64,000 nt of DNA from Xenopus tropicalis (Eukaryota > Chordata > Amphibia > Anura > Pipidae), in NCBI RefSeq assembly GCF_000004195.4, contig NC_030678.2, positions 91,414,404 through 91,478,403 on the forward strand, given 5' to 3'. The stretch's first letter is position 1; every line of letters begins with the position of its first letter. Positions 36,961 to 51,458 of this stretch are shown one piece after another. The translations under genes and the position numbers were made by a program. Below the pieces are notes generated by a model. That model worked only from the letters and a program-made list of their open reading frames with translations, made no database searches and was not told the DNA's origin.

Positions 36961-38479
36961 TCCACATTATTTGGTTATATACTGTATTGTAACACAGTCA
37001 TCAATGAATGAATTCTGTTTCAGAGTATATTTGTATACAGTCTACAGGTTAGATATGTCATTTTAGTAATCTGAGTATTGGTGGACTGGCCTAAAATCAA
37101 CCTTTTTATAAATAGAGATTACAGGTATAGATATGTTTTGTTATGTTGGGTATCATACACATAATATACACATAATCCTGGTATATAGGTAATGAGATAC
37201 TACACAGTTTTAAATGCATTATTTATTACACCTTCCCACTATTCACTATTCTGTTCATAGAATGCTATTTATATAATCTCGTACGGTGTTGCAAACTTTT
37301 CTTCCTGCATCACATGATCATTACAGCGATTCTCTGGAAGGGAAAGAGTTCCAGGAACAAGAAAAAAAAAATATGTTGTGGCCTGAGGCAGATTTGCGAT
37401 AGCTGAAACAATTATTAACTCTCATCACAGAAACTACGCAATAATGAATTTTAAGCTAATACCAATCAAGAGACTCACTTTTATGGAATGCACTTGGCAC
37501 TTTTGTCTATTGACAAGGCAGGAATGAAAGTGGAGATGATCAGCATTCTGTATAAAATATAGCTATTGGAATTACAGTGAAAAGACTTGGACCCAGGGTA
37601 AGATAAGTATGCAAAATAACTATTTTCCAGTTTTGGACTGAACCTGACGATCAGGGTCTACCTGCCTCACAATAATGAAATATTGTCATTGGTAAATGTT
37701 TTGGGTGTTATAAGAGCACTTTTATTGTGCGGTCAGTCACCTTGCAGTCACACATCTCAAAGTAGCATTTTGATTTGTGCAATCCTCACTTAGGAGAAAG
37801 TATGATTAAGTGACAATCCCTTGAGGGCCTTACCCGATATACTGGAAAGTTGATTAATAGATTGGAGGTTATATGTTATTATGCTGTCACCATTTTTTGA
37901 GACATATATGTAAGTCAGTGCTGTCCAATCCATTCAGCATTCAGTAAGTGAAGTTTTTTGACATACCAAATAACTGAAACAGATGGTCATTTTATTTTTA
38001 AAATTATGATGCCATGCAAAGAAGTCTATGGAACTATTAAAAAGGTTAGGGGCCATACTACTGCTACTTGATAACAGTGGACAACAATTCTGCTTAAAGC
38101 CAAAATCAGTATTTTTTTAAATTGTCTCTCTTCATCTCACCATTCTGAAAATAGCTGTACAACAGAACTGTATTAGCCTTTTATTGTTACTGATATTATA
38201 GTGTGGCCAATGTTTAGTATTATGGGTCTTTGGTCTAACACCGATCTGCTAAATACATGAACAATGATGTACAATGATTATTTAGCCACCAAGTCTTTCA
38301 GTCCTGTAGAGTTTGCAGTCAAATTTAGTGCCTATTTATGGCTACCAGATGTCTGATAGCCTAGAAGTGGAAAGGTGGCCCCCCAAAGAAAGAGATAAAC
38401 AATAAGCTATGGTAGATATTAGACATTGGAAAAACTCACTGCATTAGTTAAAAACAATCCTCTGATCCACACATAACTG
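36961..38479. other. Non-coding stretch
   Basis: No coding, RNA or repeat structure recognised. Confidence 0.45.
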
Positions 38480-38735
38480 AAATAGGTATGCTCAACTTAA
38501 TACTCCCCCTCCCCTCCCTTTCCCCACTCTTTCCTATCCAATTCCACCCCCCCCCCCCCTTCCCCGTTATAAGTTAGTCCAACTGGCCCACACAGTTATA
38601 AAAATATATCACAAAAGTGAACACCAGAGAAATGTTGAAAAATGCTAATTCTTATTTTATTTGTTATGTTTGAACACAACACGTATCTTTAAGTATTTTG
38701 AAAGTTAATTACAATAAAAACAAAGTTAAAGAAAA
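38480..38735 (+). repeat. L1-like 3' UTR fragment
   Basis: A C-rich tract (about 38505-38563) followed by GTTATAAGTTAGTCCAACTG matches the minus-strand copy at about 14845-14750. An A-rich end near 38735 fits a retrotransposon 3' end on the + strand. No reverse transcriptase remains. Confidence 0.5.
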
Positions 38736-39856
38736 AAAATTTGGTGCCTTAGGCAACCGGAGATTGATTTGCTCAGGATCATCAGAACTTCAACTAGAAT
38801 TCTCCACAAACAATCAAACTCTGAGTCAGATAAAACCAGTTCAGCAAAGTGATAAAACCACTAAACCTAACTCTTCCGCACCCACTTTCTTATAACAAAG
38901 GGCACTTTTACCTAAGAACAGGATTTCTTACTGCCTAAATTCATTGCAGTCATTGAGCCTTACATGTCATAATGCATTGTTCAGAAAATGTTCATAAGCA
39001 TTTAAGTATTGTTTTAATCCTGTATTTATATAGTGACAGCTTAATATGCAGCTAATCATTCTCATCAACTAATATATATACACATATAGATATATCCCTG
39101 TTGTAAAATATAAGGATATTATAAATCACAGAGGAGTTTCCTGACCATATAAAGACTGAGTGCTTTTATTAAGTCTGACACGACTTCTAATATTCTCATA
39201 TTACAGGGAGTACATTTTATATTATAATAAACAAGTTTCAGTGAATCAAGTGACACAAACTGCATCATTAAGCATTGTTTATAACCATATAATTTGCAGG
39301 ATATTTACAATGTCAGACTGGGGTGTGCAAGACCCACTGGAGACTACAACACCAGGGGCCCCCCCACCCCCTATAGGGCCCCTGCTTCCTTGCTCCAGGA
39401 TTAGCACAAACCTGTTGGGTTTATTGGGTTTTCCACTTGTTTAAAATTAAACCGATTGGTACAATATTATTTTTGCAATGCCCTGTCTACTATTGTTCAG
39501 AGAGAGTAAAGTATCCCCTTTTTGGAACAAAACTATACATTCTTCCATTGGCCCTTTTAAGAGATAAAAGGGGAGTCAGAAATTCGAACATGGTACCTTG
39601 TAACTGTTGTAGATGACAGCAAAAGAGATGAGGATGAGAGTTACACCCCACAATAGTTTGTAATGTGTCAGACTTGGCAAGTCCAAGGGTTTCTGTACAA
39701 CTGCCTGGGGTATTCTATTATACTTTGCTCTGCTTTCTTCAGTGGATCACTGTAATTACTGTATATCACCTGACTGAGAAGAAGCAACTCTACTTTATTA
39801 AACAGTGTGTGCTTTATTAAAGAGAATGCAGATAAAATTGCTGCATATGTTTCTAG
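38736..39856. other. Non-coding stretch
   Basis: The GGGGCCCCCCCACCCCC-type words near 39353-39385 resemble degenerate Xenopus repeats, but no boundary is visible. Confidence 0.4.
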
Positions 39857-39858
39857 TA

Positions 39859-40186
39859 CAGGTATCGGACCCCTTATCCGGAAACCCGTTATCCAGAAAG
39901 CTCCGAATTACGGAATGCCCGTCTCCCATAGACTCCATTTTAATCAAATAATTCAGAATTTTGAAATTGATTTCCTTTTTCTATGTAGAAATAAAACAGA
40001 ACCTTGTAATTGATTCCAACTAAGATATAATTAATCCTTATTGGATGCAAAACAATCCTATTGGGTTTAATTAATGTTTTATTGATTTTTTAGTAGACTT
40101 AAGGTATTGAGATCCAAATTACGGAAAGACCCCTTATCCGGAATACCCTTGGTCCCGAGCATTCTGGATAATGGGTCCTATACCTG
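39859..40186 (+). mobile_element. TA-flanked MITE, copy 1
   Basis: TA on both sides. The ends are CAGGTATCGGACC and GGGTCCTATACCTG. Internal TTATCCGGAAACCC, CTCCGAATTACGGAA and ATTCTGGATAA words are shared by five other copies in the window. The TA duplication fits a Tc1/mariner-type transposase. That source is inference. Confidence 0.85.
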
Positions 40187-40188
40187 TA

Positions 40189-43100
40189 GTCCCTTTTCTT
40201 ATCTTATTAGGCTGCAGTGTTCTAGAGCAATGAACTTAGTCGCTTTCAACAAATAACAAGTTAAATACAGTATTACATATTAGGGGTCATTTATGACACT
40301 GGGGGTTCAAGTGAAAGAGCGTTCATTTACATAACAGTCATGCACAGGCATTAAGGACTGGGCCCCGTTGCAGGCTGCACCTCCTGCCACTCTGTGCCTT
40401 GCACCTATAAATGATGCCCCATACCTAACGTAGGAAACACAGAGGCCTGGGGCTATTAGCACAATACCCCAAGCAGTGTGCACATCGCAAAAAAACCTCT
40501 TAATGTGACATTGTACATGAGGCCTATAGTTTCCATGTGTCAATAAAATACTTTTTATCCTGTTAGTATTATTCTTTAAATATGTCCAGACGAACAAGTA
40601 GGGGCATAATTATTAGCTATGTCAAATATTTCTCACAAAAAAGTGGTGTAAAATAATTACAGTATTAATAAGGGTCAGATGTAGTACTAATTCATAAATT
40701 AATGCTATGCACTACAGTCATGGAACTCATTCATTACAAATATTGAATGCAGCATATATAAGACTAATGCTTGTATGTACCTTTCTTTCAAGCTAACATC
40801 ACTGTTTGCACCATGATTGTTTTCAGCTTTAATGTTTTTATTGGCATTTATTGTTTCAATTTGTCATAGCAATGACGTAAGCCATATATAAACAAGGATA
40901 ATAAAAGGGCATTAGGGTAAAGAGGGGAGTGGGAGAAGGGACAAAGTGAAGGTATAACATAGGTTATTTTGCACTAGGTCCTAGGGTAGGTAATGTTTCA
41001 ATTCTACTACATGCCATCTGGCTATCTCCGAATTCTCAACCCGTTGAGATTATGTGAAGGGGAGAGTGTCCTTATATAAAATCCAAATGTCAGAAACAAT
41101 GGGGCCATGTTCTTGCTGCCCCTTATACTGTGTCTGTAGTCACTAATGCAGATTTCATCATTTTAGGCTAAATTATGTCCCTGGTACAGTGACAGGCGGA
41201 TGCTATTGATGTAACTGCCTGCTGAGGAGCTATTTGTGTTTTCTCCACCGGCATTAGGCTTATTAGTGCTCACACTCTCATAACACTTCACAATGTTCTA
41301 CAGATTTGTGATCAAGACAGATTTGCTTGTCTACAGTCACTGAACAGCTTTAAAAAATGGTAAAAGAAATGACTGCATTTGGAATGCGAGTGTTTGGCAC
41401 ACATTCTACATGGTGAACATCAGAAGAGAAAGTACAGACATAATCATCTGGGGAGGAAAGATATAAACAACTGTCTGGGCGCAGCACAGGCTCTCAGATT
41501 TGCTTGCACTTTAAAAAAAAACAAAAAAAAAAAACAAGCTTTATAAGATGTGAATGGAGTAACAGACTGGAACACATGGCTTTATATATTAAATGAAATA
41601 AGATTGTTACATTCAGAATTCCTAAAACGGAATAGTTTTTATCCATTTCACTTGGTTATGCCAGTCTGTGGGTGAACATGAGATCTTTATCATTTTCTTC
41701 ATAAATCTTGCCATCTGTCATTGCCATTTTGTTTCACTGCACACTGGATAATAAATGAAAACATATGTTATAATAACAAACAATTAAGTATTGCTAAATG
41801 TAGTGTAATCATAAAGAAAAGCATATTTTTGTGATGTGCTAAAGAAAAAGTGTCATTTCAAAGTAAAAACAATGTGTGCAACAAACCCAAGGATCTCATC
41901 AGACATTGCAATGAGTCTCTTGTCTGAATAGAAAATTCCACAGGCTAAGAATGTCTCTCCAGGGGACACAGTGCTAACAGCATACCCACCGCACCCTATA
42001 CCTTTTCATTTACATGCCAGAGGATGTTTCCTACTGAAGCCTGATTGATTATCATCTGGTAAAGTGGCGTCTCAGCAGCTACTGGGAAGTCTACTGCAGT
42101 CAAAACAAACAACATGTAAAACGAGTGTGATCATTGAGACATCATTGGACAATGGGTCTAAAAGTGGCCTTCTTCTAACGAACGTTCAGATATTGACCAT
42201 ACGTTTAAATGCAATGATCTAAAACTAACATTCAGACTGAAATTGTAGGATAAAGCCCTAAAAATAACAAAGCGAAGGATGTTCTGAATATGAAATAGTT
42301 GGCAAATACATGCACATCCGACTGAAATTTTCTAACCTGTCTAATCGACTAAACGACCAATTGCCATGGTATGAAAATTACCAGGATGATAATTTGGAGC
42401 CCACACATGGTCTGAATAACATATGAGACTATGTATTGTATGATTATATCGGTGTGTGTATATCCAGCTTAAGTACCTGAATCTGAGCTAACTAGTAGAT
42501 AGTGGTCTGAAATCTTTATGCAAACTTCCCCTATGACTATAAAAAAAGCACACATATATACTATTATATGTTACATGCAGGGAGTAGGCCATTGTCTGAG
42601 TTGCATTGTCCTGTCAGAAAATTGAAATGTACCACATTTTTACTAAAACCTTGCAGGCTGCTTCAATGCCTGTTACATATGCCTTTCTCTTTCCCTTTCC
42701 TTGGCCAATCTGGTCAAGAATATTAGCTCTCATATCTAAGGAGGTTAGTGCTCATCTCTCTCAGGCAAGGACATTAGGGGTAAACAGAAGCTGGGATTCT
42801 GAATATAATACCAAAATGAAATAGGAAATATCCTTAAAAAAACAGAAGAAAGAAAATCAGATACAGGAGGAAATGAAGACAAAATGATAAGGGAATGGAG
42901 GAGATGAGATGAAACTGGGTGGGGGTTGAGATGAAGAAGAAGTGTAGAGATTAGAAAGAGAAGCAATAATATGAGAAAAGTGAGCTTAGGAAAGTTTCCA
43001 GTCACACTAAGGAACCCAACTCTTGTGCCGATATAATGACTCTCTATATTCCAACTTCACTTCAAATTCTTTCCCTTGACTGAATCATTTTCTCCATGTG

Positions 43101-44337
43101 GTGGATTAATAACTAATGTCCTCTAGACAGCTCAAATATACTTTATGTAATGCTCAAGGCCAAATCAGCACTCCCCACTTTTTGCACAATAATTTCTGTT
43201 GGTAAATGGTTAGATGCCGTGATGCTTCTGGTTTGCACCCTACACCCTCTTACAAATTGACCCCCAAGCTCAATTCAATGTTGATTAAGGGGCATAGGAC
43301 ATTTTCATGTCATACTATTATTAGAATAAAACTGTGAGGAAGGAAATATTGATATTTCAACAGAACAAGGTTCTGTTAATAATAAGCATTAATGTCAATA
43401 TAATTGTTGAAGGTTCAGCGCAAGAAGAATTACATTGGGGTGGTGTAAATAACAATATGCAGTTTGGTTTATAATCTCTGGCAAAGTTCCCCGCATTCTG
43501 GCATCTCACAAATATTACAGCTAGTTCCTGCTCCGATATGAAGCCTACTCTAACCGGATCGTTTCCAAATGGGAAAACCGTTTGTCATTTCATTTTTATT
43601 GTAGCATGATGAGCAGAGCAACATGTTTTTATAGCTGCAAGTACTTTGACTGTAAAATAGCTATGTTTTTGCCAACTACTTGTCCTGCACAAAACTGTTA
43701 AATTTATAGGGTTTATATAAGGTACCGGGCTGCATCTGCTACGCATGAAAAGTAAGTGTGTATTCCATTATGATTTAGCAATCACTGAGAACCCTTACGT
43801 TTGAGAAAACAATGTATTAAATAGGAAGCCTAGTGTCAAATTTTAATGCACAGTCAAATTAGCTTTTTAACTTATGTCAACTCCCACTCATCTGAATAAA
43901 TAAGAACATAAAGGTTACATCTGTGGGAAGAACAAATTATTCCAATATGATTTACTAAACATTCATAAGAACATAATGTGAACATAAACCCTACTTTACT
44001 CTATGTATTTTATTAGCTACCCAGCAGACCAACATGGCTCTAAAGCTGTAATTTTCAGTTAATGGCCAGGAATAAATAAGGGTGTAGCTAGAAGATGATT
44101 GGTCCCAGTGCAAAACCTAATGCATGACCTCCATCTTACCAACACTGCCAACTACCTATGCCCCTAGTAGGGTTGCCACCTTTTCTTGAAAAAGAAAAAA
44201 AACATTTCCTATATTTATTTTTATGTTCATTTTTAATGCACAGGTGGCAACACTAGACCCGGTAACCCTTAGTTTCTTAATCTCACCCCTGCTGTCCTGT
44301 TGGTTTGGACCCCACAATACGTTGCAATACTCTTTAC
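40189..44337. other. Non-coding stretch with only decayed repeat traces
   Basis: About 42165-42480 has AAAGTGGCC, GAACGTTCAGATATTGACCA and related words of the TGGCCATACACG-type family, decayed. No exon was found. Open frames on either strand are short and composition-driven. Confidence 0.4.
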
Positions 44338-44340
44338 TAT

Positions 44341-44638
44341 GGGGGCAATTTACTAACAGTCACTGAAAATAGTCACCGCTTTTTCAAGATTTACTTTGCA
44401 ACAATATTGTGACAATTCTGAATCCAAAAATAGGCCATATAAAACTTGTCGAGATCATGTAGAAGTCAATGGCAGATGTCCCTTCCCTTCCCTGGAAGAT
44501 CTTCCTTTGCTTTAAAGGTTTTCAGATTTTTTTTCAGACAATTCAAAGAGACAGTTTTTCCGACTTTCCTGACATGGAAATGAGTTTATTTGAATTTTTC
44601 AAGATAACAAAAAAAATACGTTTTAGTAAATCTGCCTC
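44341..44638. mobile_element. Harbinger-like MITE
   Basis: TAT at 44338-44340 and 44639-44641 flanks GGGGGCAATTTACTAA and TTAGTAAATCTGCCTC. The interior shares AGAAGTCAATGGCAGATGTCCC with 16290 (reverse complement) and 8740. Confidence 0.7.
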
Positions 44639-44641
44639 TAT

Positions 44642-47600
44642 GTGCCATGATGATAACCCTTTTTATGCAGTGGTTAGATTTTAATTTCTAGAATACATTT
44701 GATCTGAAGATAACGATAATTTAAATGGAATACAACATCCTTTTGAAACTGAATCTTATGCTGCAAGCCTCATTTATTCTGGGTCCCATTCGCAGGTTGC
44801 AAAGAGTGCTGATTTCATTGACCTAAATTGGTTTTACTGTATAGTATAAGCCTAATTGAAATGAATCCCCCACACAAATTCAGGCACATGAAGACACATT
44901 AGTAGAGTTTTCTAGAAGTAGACTGCTTGTATGAGAAAGGTCACCTGCATGGCTGGGAATTTCCCTATGACTAGCTGGAAAAAGAAAGGAAAATGTAAAA
45001 AGAAAATATAAGCAGTGAGGCTGTAGTCTAAGGAGCATATCCGTGTCTGGAAACATGCCAGAGCTGACTCAGTTTTCATGTATGTTTCCTGATCTGGCTT
45101 TGGTACTGTCACACTGTACTGTAGCATAAGAGAAACGGCATGAATATACCTTCAATTACCTTGTAACCTAATTAGTACCAAACTGTATGAGGCAAGCCCT
45201 TTTCCTTATCCTGTGAAGCCAATAGCAGCCACATACAACACTGGAGGGAGACCTTGGACACACTCAGAGTGGCATCACAGAGGAGCTTGGGCAGGGAGAG
45301 CTCTCAGGGGTGTGGTAGAACTAGCACACACAATCCAGTTCTGCTCTCGAGTGTATTCACACATATGGTCACTCAGTAATATTTAGGGTATCCATATTAT
45401 CCCTTTAGAACTGAATTCCACTAAAGCCACGTGGCAGGGCTGGTTACAAATCATCTCTGAAACACAGAGTTAGAGTTGGTTTACCCCTCACTATGGGACA
45501 GGGACCTCCATCCTCTTGTGTCTTTGACTCTTAACTTATTGCAACTGTATCTTGTATTTATTGTTTTACTTTGTAAAAAAAAATGTATTCTACTGTACAG
45601 CGCTGCACACATAAGTAGCGCTTTATAATTAAAGATATACATACATACATACATACTGCATCAGCACATAGGGACAGCAATATATAAGGTTTATATATAA
45701 AATGTCTCCATTTCAGCCATGAAGTCAAAGTCAGATGTTTTGACAAACCATGCCAGCGCACCCCTCCAATAAAAAAAACCTGGCCCATTGTACTTTGATG
45801 ACAATCAGACCATTTTTCCTTTATGTCCTGGTGTCCATTGTGGTAGATGGGGCAGGGCAAATGTGCAGTAAAGTAATTGTATGAAGCCCCTGTGTGCTGT
45901 GCTCAAGGTACCCCCCCCCCAGTAATTTTATCTTGTATTTTGTTGCTGTGTGCTCAACTATTTGCTGTTGTTTGAAACATGTTCCTGAAAAATGTAACAA
46001 AATGAAAGCTGGCCTTTTGTCAGCAGCCACTCAAATAAATAAAGTAAAAAAAAAAAAAGTGATGCTTATCCTGAACCAGAATTTAAATGAAAAATGGAGA
46101 CCCATTCAAGTCAGTGACACCCTGTTATGTGTTGCTGTAGGCTTCAGGATTGCAGAAGTCTGACCCAGTTTTCAGTTCCCTTACCAGATGTTTATGCCTT
46201 TTTAAAGAGACAGCGAAAGGATAGTAGGGAAATAGCCAAATGCAAAGATATTTCACTCAGGTACAATACCAGTGGCTTTGAGCAGCAGATGTTTGCTTTC
46301 AGCTTCCAACTTGCAGCAGACTGTTTAGTGCTGTTTGCTAAATGGTTACTAAGGAACACTGCATAGGTGCAAAATTGTTCAGAAAAATGTGCCCAACTGG
46401 AAGAAGCCGCAAGACCCAAACAACCCACTGGATATTATCAGACCAGTAACACCAAGATATAAAATGGCTTTATATACATGGAAATATAATGTACTGTTAT
46501 CCTCCATTTAGTTTTATGAAATAACCTCTTTCATTGTCTCTCTCATTTTGATATGTCGCTATTGGACTGCAATTCAGGGCACATATATAGGGCATGCTTT
46601 GCACAGCAGATAGCAGATAAAATATTCAGAATACACTAGGTTTTAGAAATGTATATACATTATTTTCAGTCTATGGTGTCACCTGTTGCAATAGAGTTTC
46701 AACTGACAGTGTATAATGTAAAGATTTTCTATTTGCCTTAGTCTAACAGCAAGTAAACGTATTACATTTTGAGACTTTTGGATTAAGTCCTTTTTAGAGG
46801 TAGAACATTTGACCTGGACTTCCCTCAGTTTGTAACAAGGCTTGGAAAATAACTGTCATGGTTCAAGGAGTCCTCACAAACCAAAGCTATGAGCCACCCT
46901 AGGGGTCCAGCCTCACAGTTTGGAAACCACTAATATAGTGCGTACATGCATTCTAAAGCATGTATTGTTCAAGAAATATGTGAATAACATTATAAAGTTA
47001 CTTTACATACATCTATCAGGTTGTATGGTGGCTGACAAATTTAGAAATAAATTCCTCTATGAAAATGTTGTGGTGTGTCTGGTGATGTATTGTTTAGCCA
47101 TGCAAATTGCACTCAATTCCAACGTAAAAGAAAAATAAAAGGTGCACTGAATCAGTACTGAAATGGTTAATGACCCCATAATAGCCTCTGCATTAAAGAG
47201 TTCATGAGATGGTTATTGCCTGCTACGCCTACGGCTGGTTCTGTGTTGCTTAATTCCTATAAGATTATGATATTCAACAGAATAAAGAGGGCTTTTCAAG
47301 CAGCTGCTCATGCAGTGAACCTTTATCATGTTGATTTATATTGTTACGTAGCAATTGAAATGAACTGGGTGTGTAGAGCAAGGCACTACAGGTGGAAGGA
47401 CCGGATGGATTGGCACAAGCACGAAGAATAAATATTTGCAGCCGTCTTTATCAGTCAAACATGTTAGTGTTTCTTCAGGTTCTACATTACTACATGGCTT
47501 CCAGCTTCGAAACTTTTCTTTTATACTTTTGCGTCATTGATTTGTTTGACATACATACAGTATATGACCATAGAGAATGTTCCAAGTGTAAGAAGTCTGT

Positions 47601-48934
47601 CTCCCAGCATAAAAAGCTTTGAAAGTCTCATACACCCTTTATTTTCTAACATGCCAGAAAACAGTTTCAAATTCTATTTTTCCATGAATGTGTTTATATG
47701 GTACTGGATGTAAGGCCTTTTAACAAGAGTTTTGGTGATAATAGGGTGATGGTGTACCCATGATATCATCTTTATTCAGGCTGTATATGTTGTAACATGA
47801 AGGAGATTGAAAAGGCAGTGTTAGCATAACAATGTAATCACATGATACGTGTTATTCTGTTAGTTACTGATAACTCCACCATCACAGGTTAATGCTGTTT
47901 CCTATTCTTTTATTTTTCTCTTAAATATAAATATCCCTCACTGCCTTGCTCTTTGGGGGAGGAGATGCCTGATGGTAAAGAACTGCAGAAGGGTTGGAAC
48001 TCCCCATCCCCACCCGTCGTTGTGCCCTAGGCTCTTCTGCCTACCCTTAGTTCCAGCCCTGGATGGGAGCTACAACACAGTGAATGAATAAACAATAGTA
48101 AAAAGAGAAAAATTATCATTTAACAATTTGAAATTATTAGGTGGGGTGCAATGGGTGTAAATAAAATAAGTTTTAATTAAGCAGATAAAAGTGAGCCAAC
48201 TTGATTATATTGCAACATATGGACAAACAATCCCTGTTTAAAGGGGAGGGCATTTTTTAGTTGAGGGCATTTCTTGAGTAAATCATTTAGAAGGATATGG
48301 ATACATTTTTATTATTAACACATATTTATAGTGGACCAACAATTGTAAAAGCAATTAAAAGGGAAGGTGATGTTTTTCATTTCTCAACAAAAGTGGAAGT
48401 GGAAGTGAGAGAGGGACAGGGATCAGAGAGAAGGGTAGAGAGTAGTTTGGTGCGCCAATATATTACACGGAAAAAGGAAGTATAGTATATGATATGGAAA
48501 ACACCAGCTATGATTAATGGATTAATGGAGCTCTGAGAAACAAAACTGGCTTTTGCTTTTACTGAGATGCAGGTATAATGTAATAATAGTATGAAGAAGA
48601 AATAAGTTATAATTAGAAATAAGGGAAGAAAAGCTTGCTGCAGCTCTAGTAACATATAAAAACCAATGTAATGTCCGTTAAATATTGCACAAAGGTGCAA
48701 TATTTTGCCTCCAACATGAAAAATGCCGCCAACTGCCTTGTCTATGGTTGTTTTCCATAAGGTCTCTCAGTTTTAACCCAACTCTATGCACAGCGTTGTG
48801 TTTAAAGTGGTACTTGCTCTGCACTTTGTATTTTGGTTTACTAGTTATTTCCAGTCTCATTGTGAAGTGAAAAAATATTGATATCTTTAGGGAAACCAGC
48901 ATGCTGTTACAATTTATTTAATAATTATTATTAG
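44642..48934. other. Non-coding stretch with a LINE-like tail
   Basis: At 45540-45660, GTACAGCGCTGCACACATAA, TAGCGCTTTATAATTAAAG and a short (ACAT)n resemble the 3' tail of a non-LTR element; a shorter similar tail (TAAGTAGTGCTCTATAAATA) is at 51610-51635. Nothing else was identified. Confidence 0.4.
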
Positions 48935-48936
48935 TA

Positions 48937-49269
48937 CAGGTATGGGATCCCTTATCCGGAAACCCATTATCCAGAAAGCTCCGAATTACGGAAAGCCCGT
49001 CTCCCATTGACTCAATTTTAATCAAATAATTCAGAATTTTAAAACTGATTTCCTTTTTCTCTGTAGTAATAAAACAGTAACTTAATTGTAATTGGTCCCA
49101 ACTAAGATAAAAATAATCCTTATTGGATGCAATCCAATCCTATTGGGTTTAAATAATGTTTTATTGATTTTTTTAGTAGACTTAAGGTATGGAGATCCAA
49201 ATTACGGAAAGACCTCTTATCCGGAATACCCTTGGTCCCGAGCATTCTGGATAAGGGGTCCTATACCTG
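48937..49269 (+). mobile_element. TA-flanked MITE, copy 2
   Basis: TA at 48935-48936 and 49270-49271. It is highly similar in sequence and order to copy 1 at 39859-40186, including GGTCCCGAGCATTCTGGATA near the right end. Confidence 0.9.
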
Positions 49270-49271
49270 TA

Positions 49272-49544
49272 TATATATATGATCTGTTATTTGGAAACCC
49301 ATTATCCAGAAGGCTGCCTTTCATTTTAATTAAATAATTTAAAAATTATTTCATTTTTCTCTGTCATAATAAAACAGTACCTTGTACTTGATCCATTATT
49401 AGAGGTAAAACAGTCCTTTTGGGTTCAATTCATGTTTAAATTCATTTTTAGTAGATTTAACATATGGAGTTCAAAATAATGGGAGGACCCCTCATCTGGA
49501 AAACCCCATGTTCAGAGCATGCTGGATAACAAGTCCCATACCTG
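49272..49544 (+). mobile_element. TA-flanked MITE, copy 3, decayed and left-truncated
   Basis: Follows copy 2 head to tail across a short (TA)n. The order GGAAACCCATTATCCAGAAG to CCCATACCTG is kept, with many substitutions. It is clearly older than copy 2. Confidence 0.75.
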
Positions 49545-49988
49545 TAGTAGTAGTTTATAACACCAACATCTGCAGAACTGTACAATACATGGCTGTATGC
49601 ATCAAACTTATGATACATAAAAAAGATTGACTGGTCTAAATTATAAAATGGGTTTGCTCAGTAGAGCTAACACACACACAAGGGAGCCTTTACTAGGCAT
49701 TGCATTAGGTGCAAAAATGTGCACACAATGATGCTGCTTACAATGGTACACAATTTGTTTGTGCCTACTTAAGTTCATTTATACAAGAGCTGTGCTCTAA
49801 TTTACTGGTTTAATCTATTTTGATGAATGGTACACACGGCCAGCACTCTTTGGTCCAAGGTAGTCCTGTACTTAACATCTGCTTTGGGTTCAGGATCATG
49901 AGCACATATATGATATGTAGTATGCAGTATTACATTATACTGTTTATGTGATCAGTATAACTTTTATATATAAATGTGTAAATTAGTG

Positions 49989-50315
49989 CAGGTATCGGAC
50001 CCCTTATCCAGAAACCCATTATCCAGAAAGTTCCGAATTACGGAAAGGTCATCTCCCATAGACTCCATTGTAATCAAATAATTCACATTTTTAAAAATGG
50101 TTTCCTTTTTCTCTGTAATAATAAAACAGTACCTTGTACTTGATCCCAACTAAGATACAATTAATCCTTATTGGAGGCAAAACAATCCTATTGGGTTTAA
50201 TTATTGTTTAAATTATTTTTTTAGAAGATTAAGGTAGGAGATTCGAATTACGGAAAGACCCCTTATCCGGAAAACCCTAGGTCCCGAGCATTCTGGATAA
50301 CGGGTCCCATACCTG
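49989..50315 (+). mobile_element. TA-flanked MITE, copy 4
   Basis: CAGGTATCGGACC at the left and GGTCCCATACCTG at the right followed by TA. The left flank is TG, probably a mutated TA. Same orientation as copies 1-3. Confidence 0.88.
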
Positions 50316-51272
50316 TAATTTCACCACTGACCACATCTCTAGTATGTTGTAGATGGACCAACTTCTCAGGATCTTCTCAGGATCTTTATGTCCTGAAACT
50401 TTATGAAAATTTAGGGGTGATCCTGGGATTTTTTTCTCAGAATTCCTTCTCTCATGGAACTGAAAATTGGATCTGATTGCTGGGGTCATTTTGACTGTGA
50501 TACTTACATTTTTATTGTTAATCTTATTTTTGTATTTTCTGCATTTCCTATTCAGACTTCCTGACTTCTGCCTTGTTGCTTGGGTAATTAATCTCTGGCA
50601 ATTAGATAGTTAGTCCTATGTGGGACTAATTCAAGAGACCCACGCCCAACTTAGACTCATCAAGGAGTGATTCGGCCAGGGCCTGCAGACCTGTGTATCA
50701 TCATCTTCGCAAGGCATTACAAACCAACCAGAATACAAATAATAAACTTTCTGAACAGCCGACACTGAGCTCTGCATGATCCCCCAAAGTGACATCACTA
50801 GCAAACCAAATTATATCTCGATATACCGTTCATTCCTCAATACATGAGGAGTGAATGTTGCTTATTTCATATAACAATTATCCGCCACATCAGTTTACAA
50901 TGTTGCACTTCCTGTTACATAGTTGTTTTATGATTCTTTATATATAACTGCCAAATGTTTTATTTTTTATGCACATACACTCTTTTGGTTTGTTGTTTTT
51001 TATTTTTTGTTAAGGCATTTTGTTTGTTTTAATTATACTGGTGATATCCATAATAGTTGACATATGATGACGTTTTCCCACCACGGAATGTTTATTAGAC
51101 ACTGATTTTGCTGTATGAAGCACTTTGAAAAAGGTTAGTGTGGGTGCGGATTTCTTTGCTGCTTTATTTAGTTCCTTACTACCCAGGCTACTGTGACCCA
51201 GCTAATGTGAGTGCCGTTTTGATTTTGCATTCTTACTATTGACAGTACAGGTGTGGAAAAATAGTAAATGAG

Positions 51273-51458
51273 TTACATCAAGTAATGAGAAGCAGTTACA
51301 GAGATGCAGTTATTCTGTAGCTGTAGCAGGTGAATCTTCCCAGGAACCGCCCATATTTTCCCAAATTTATTTGGAACCATATACGTCAGTTTGTAGAGCT
51401 TCAATTGTTTATTTACTAAAGCTTTCCATCTAAGTACAGTTGGGAGCATGGGGCCCAT
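51273..51458 (-). pseudogene. L1-like ORF2 C-terminal fragment
   Basis: On the minus strand one open stretch reads LRWKALVNKQLKLYKLTYMV and then FGKIWAVPG, similar in pattern to the tail of the L1-like remnant at 15431-15557 (EKLTALLN then FEKIWKTD). It is short and isolated, so the call is tentative. Confidence 0.35.
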
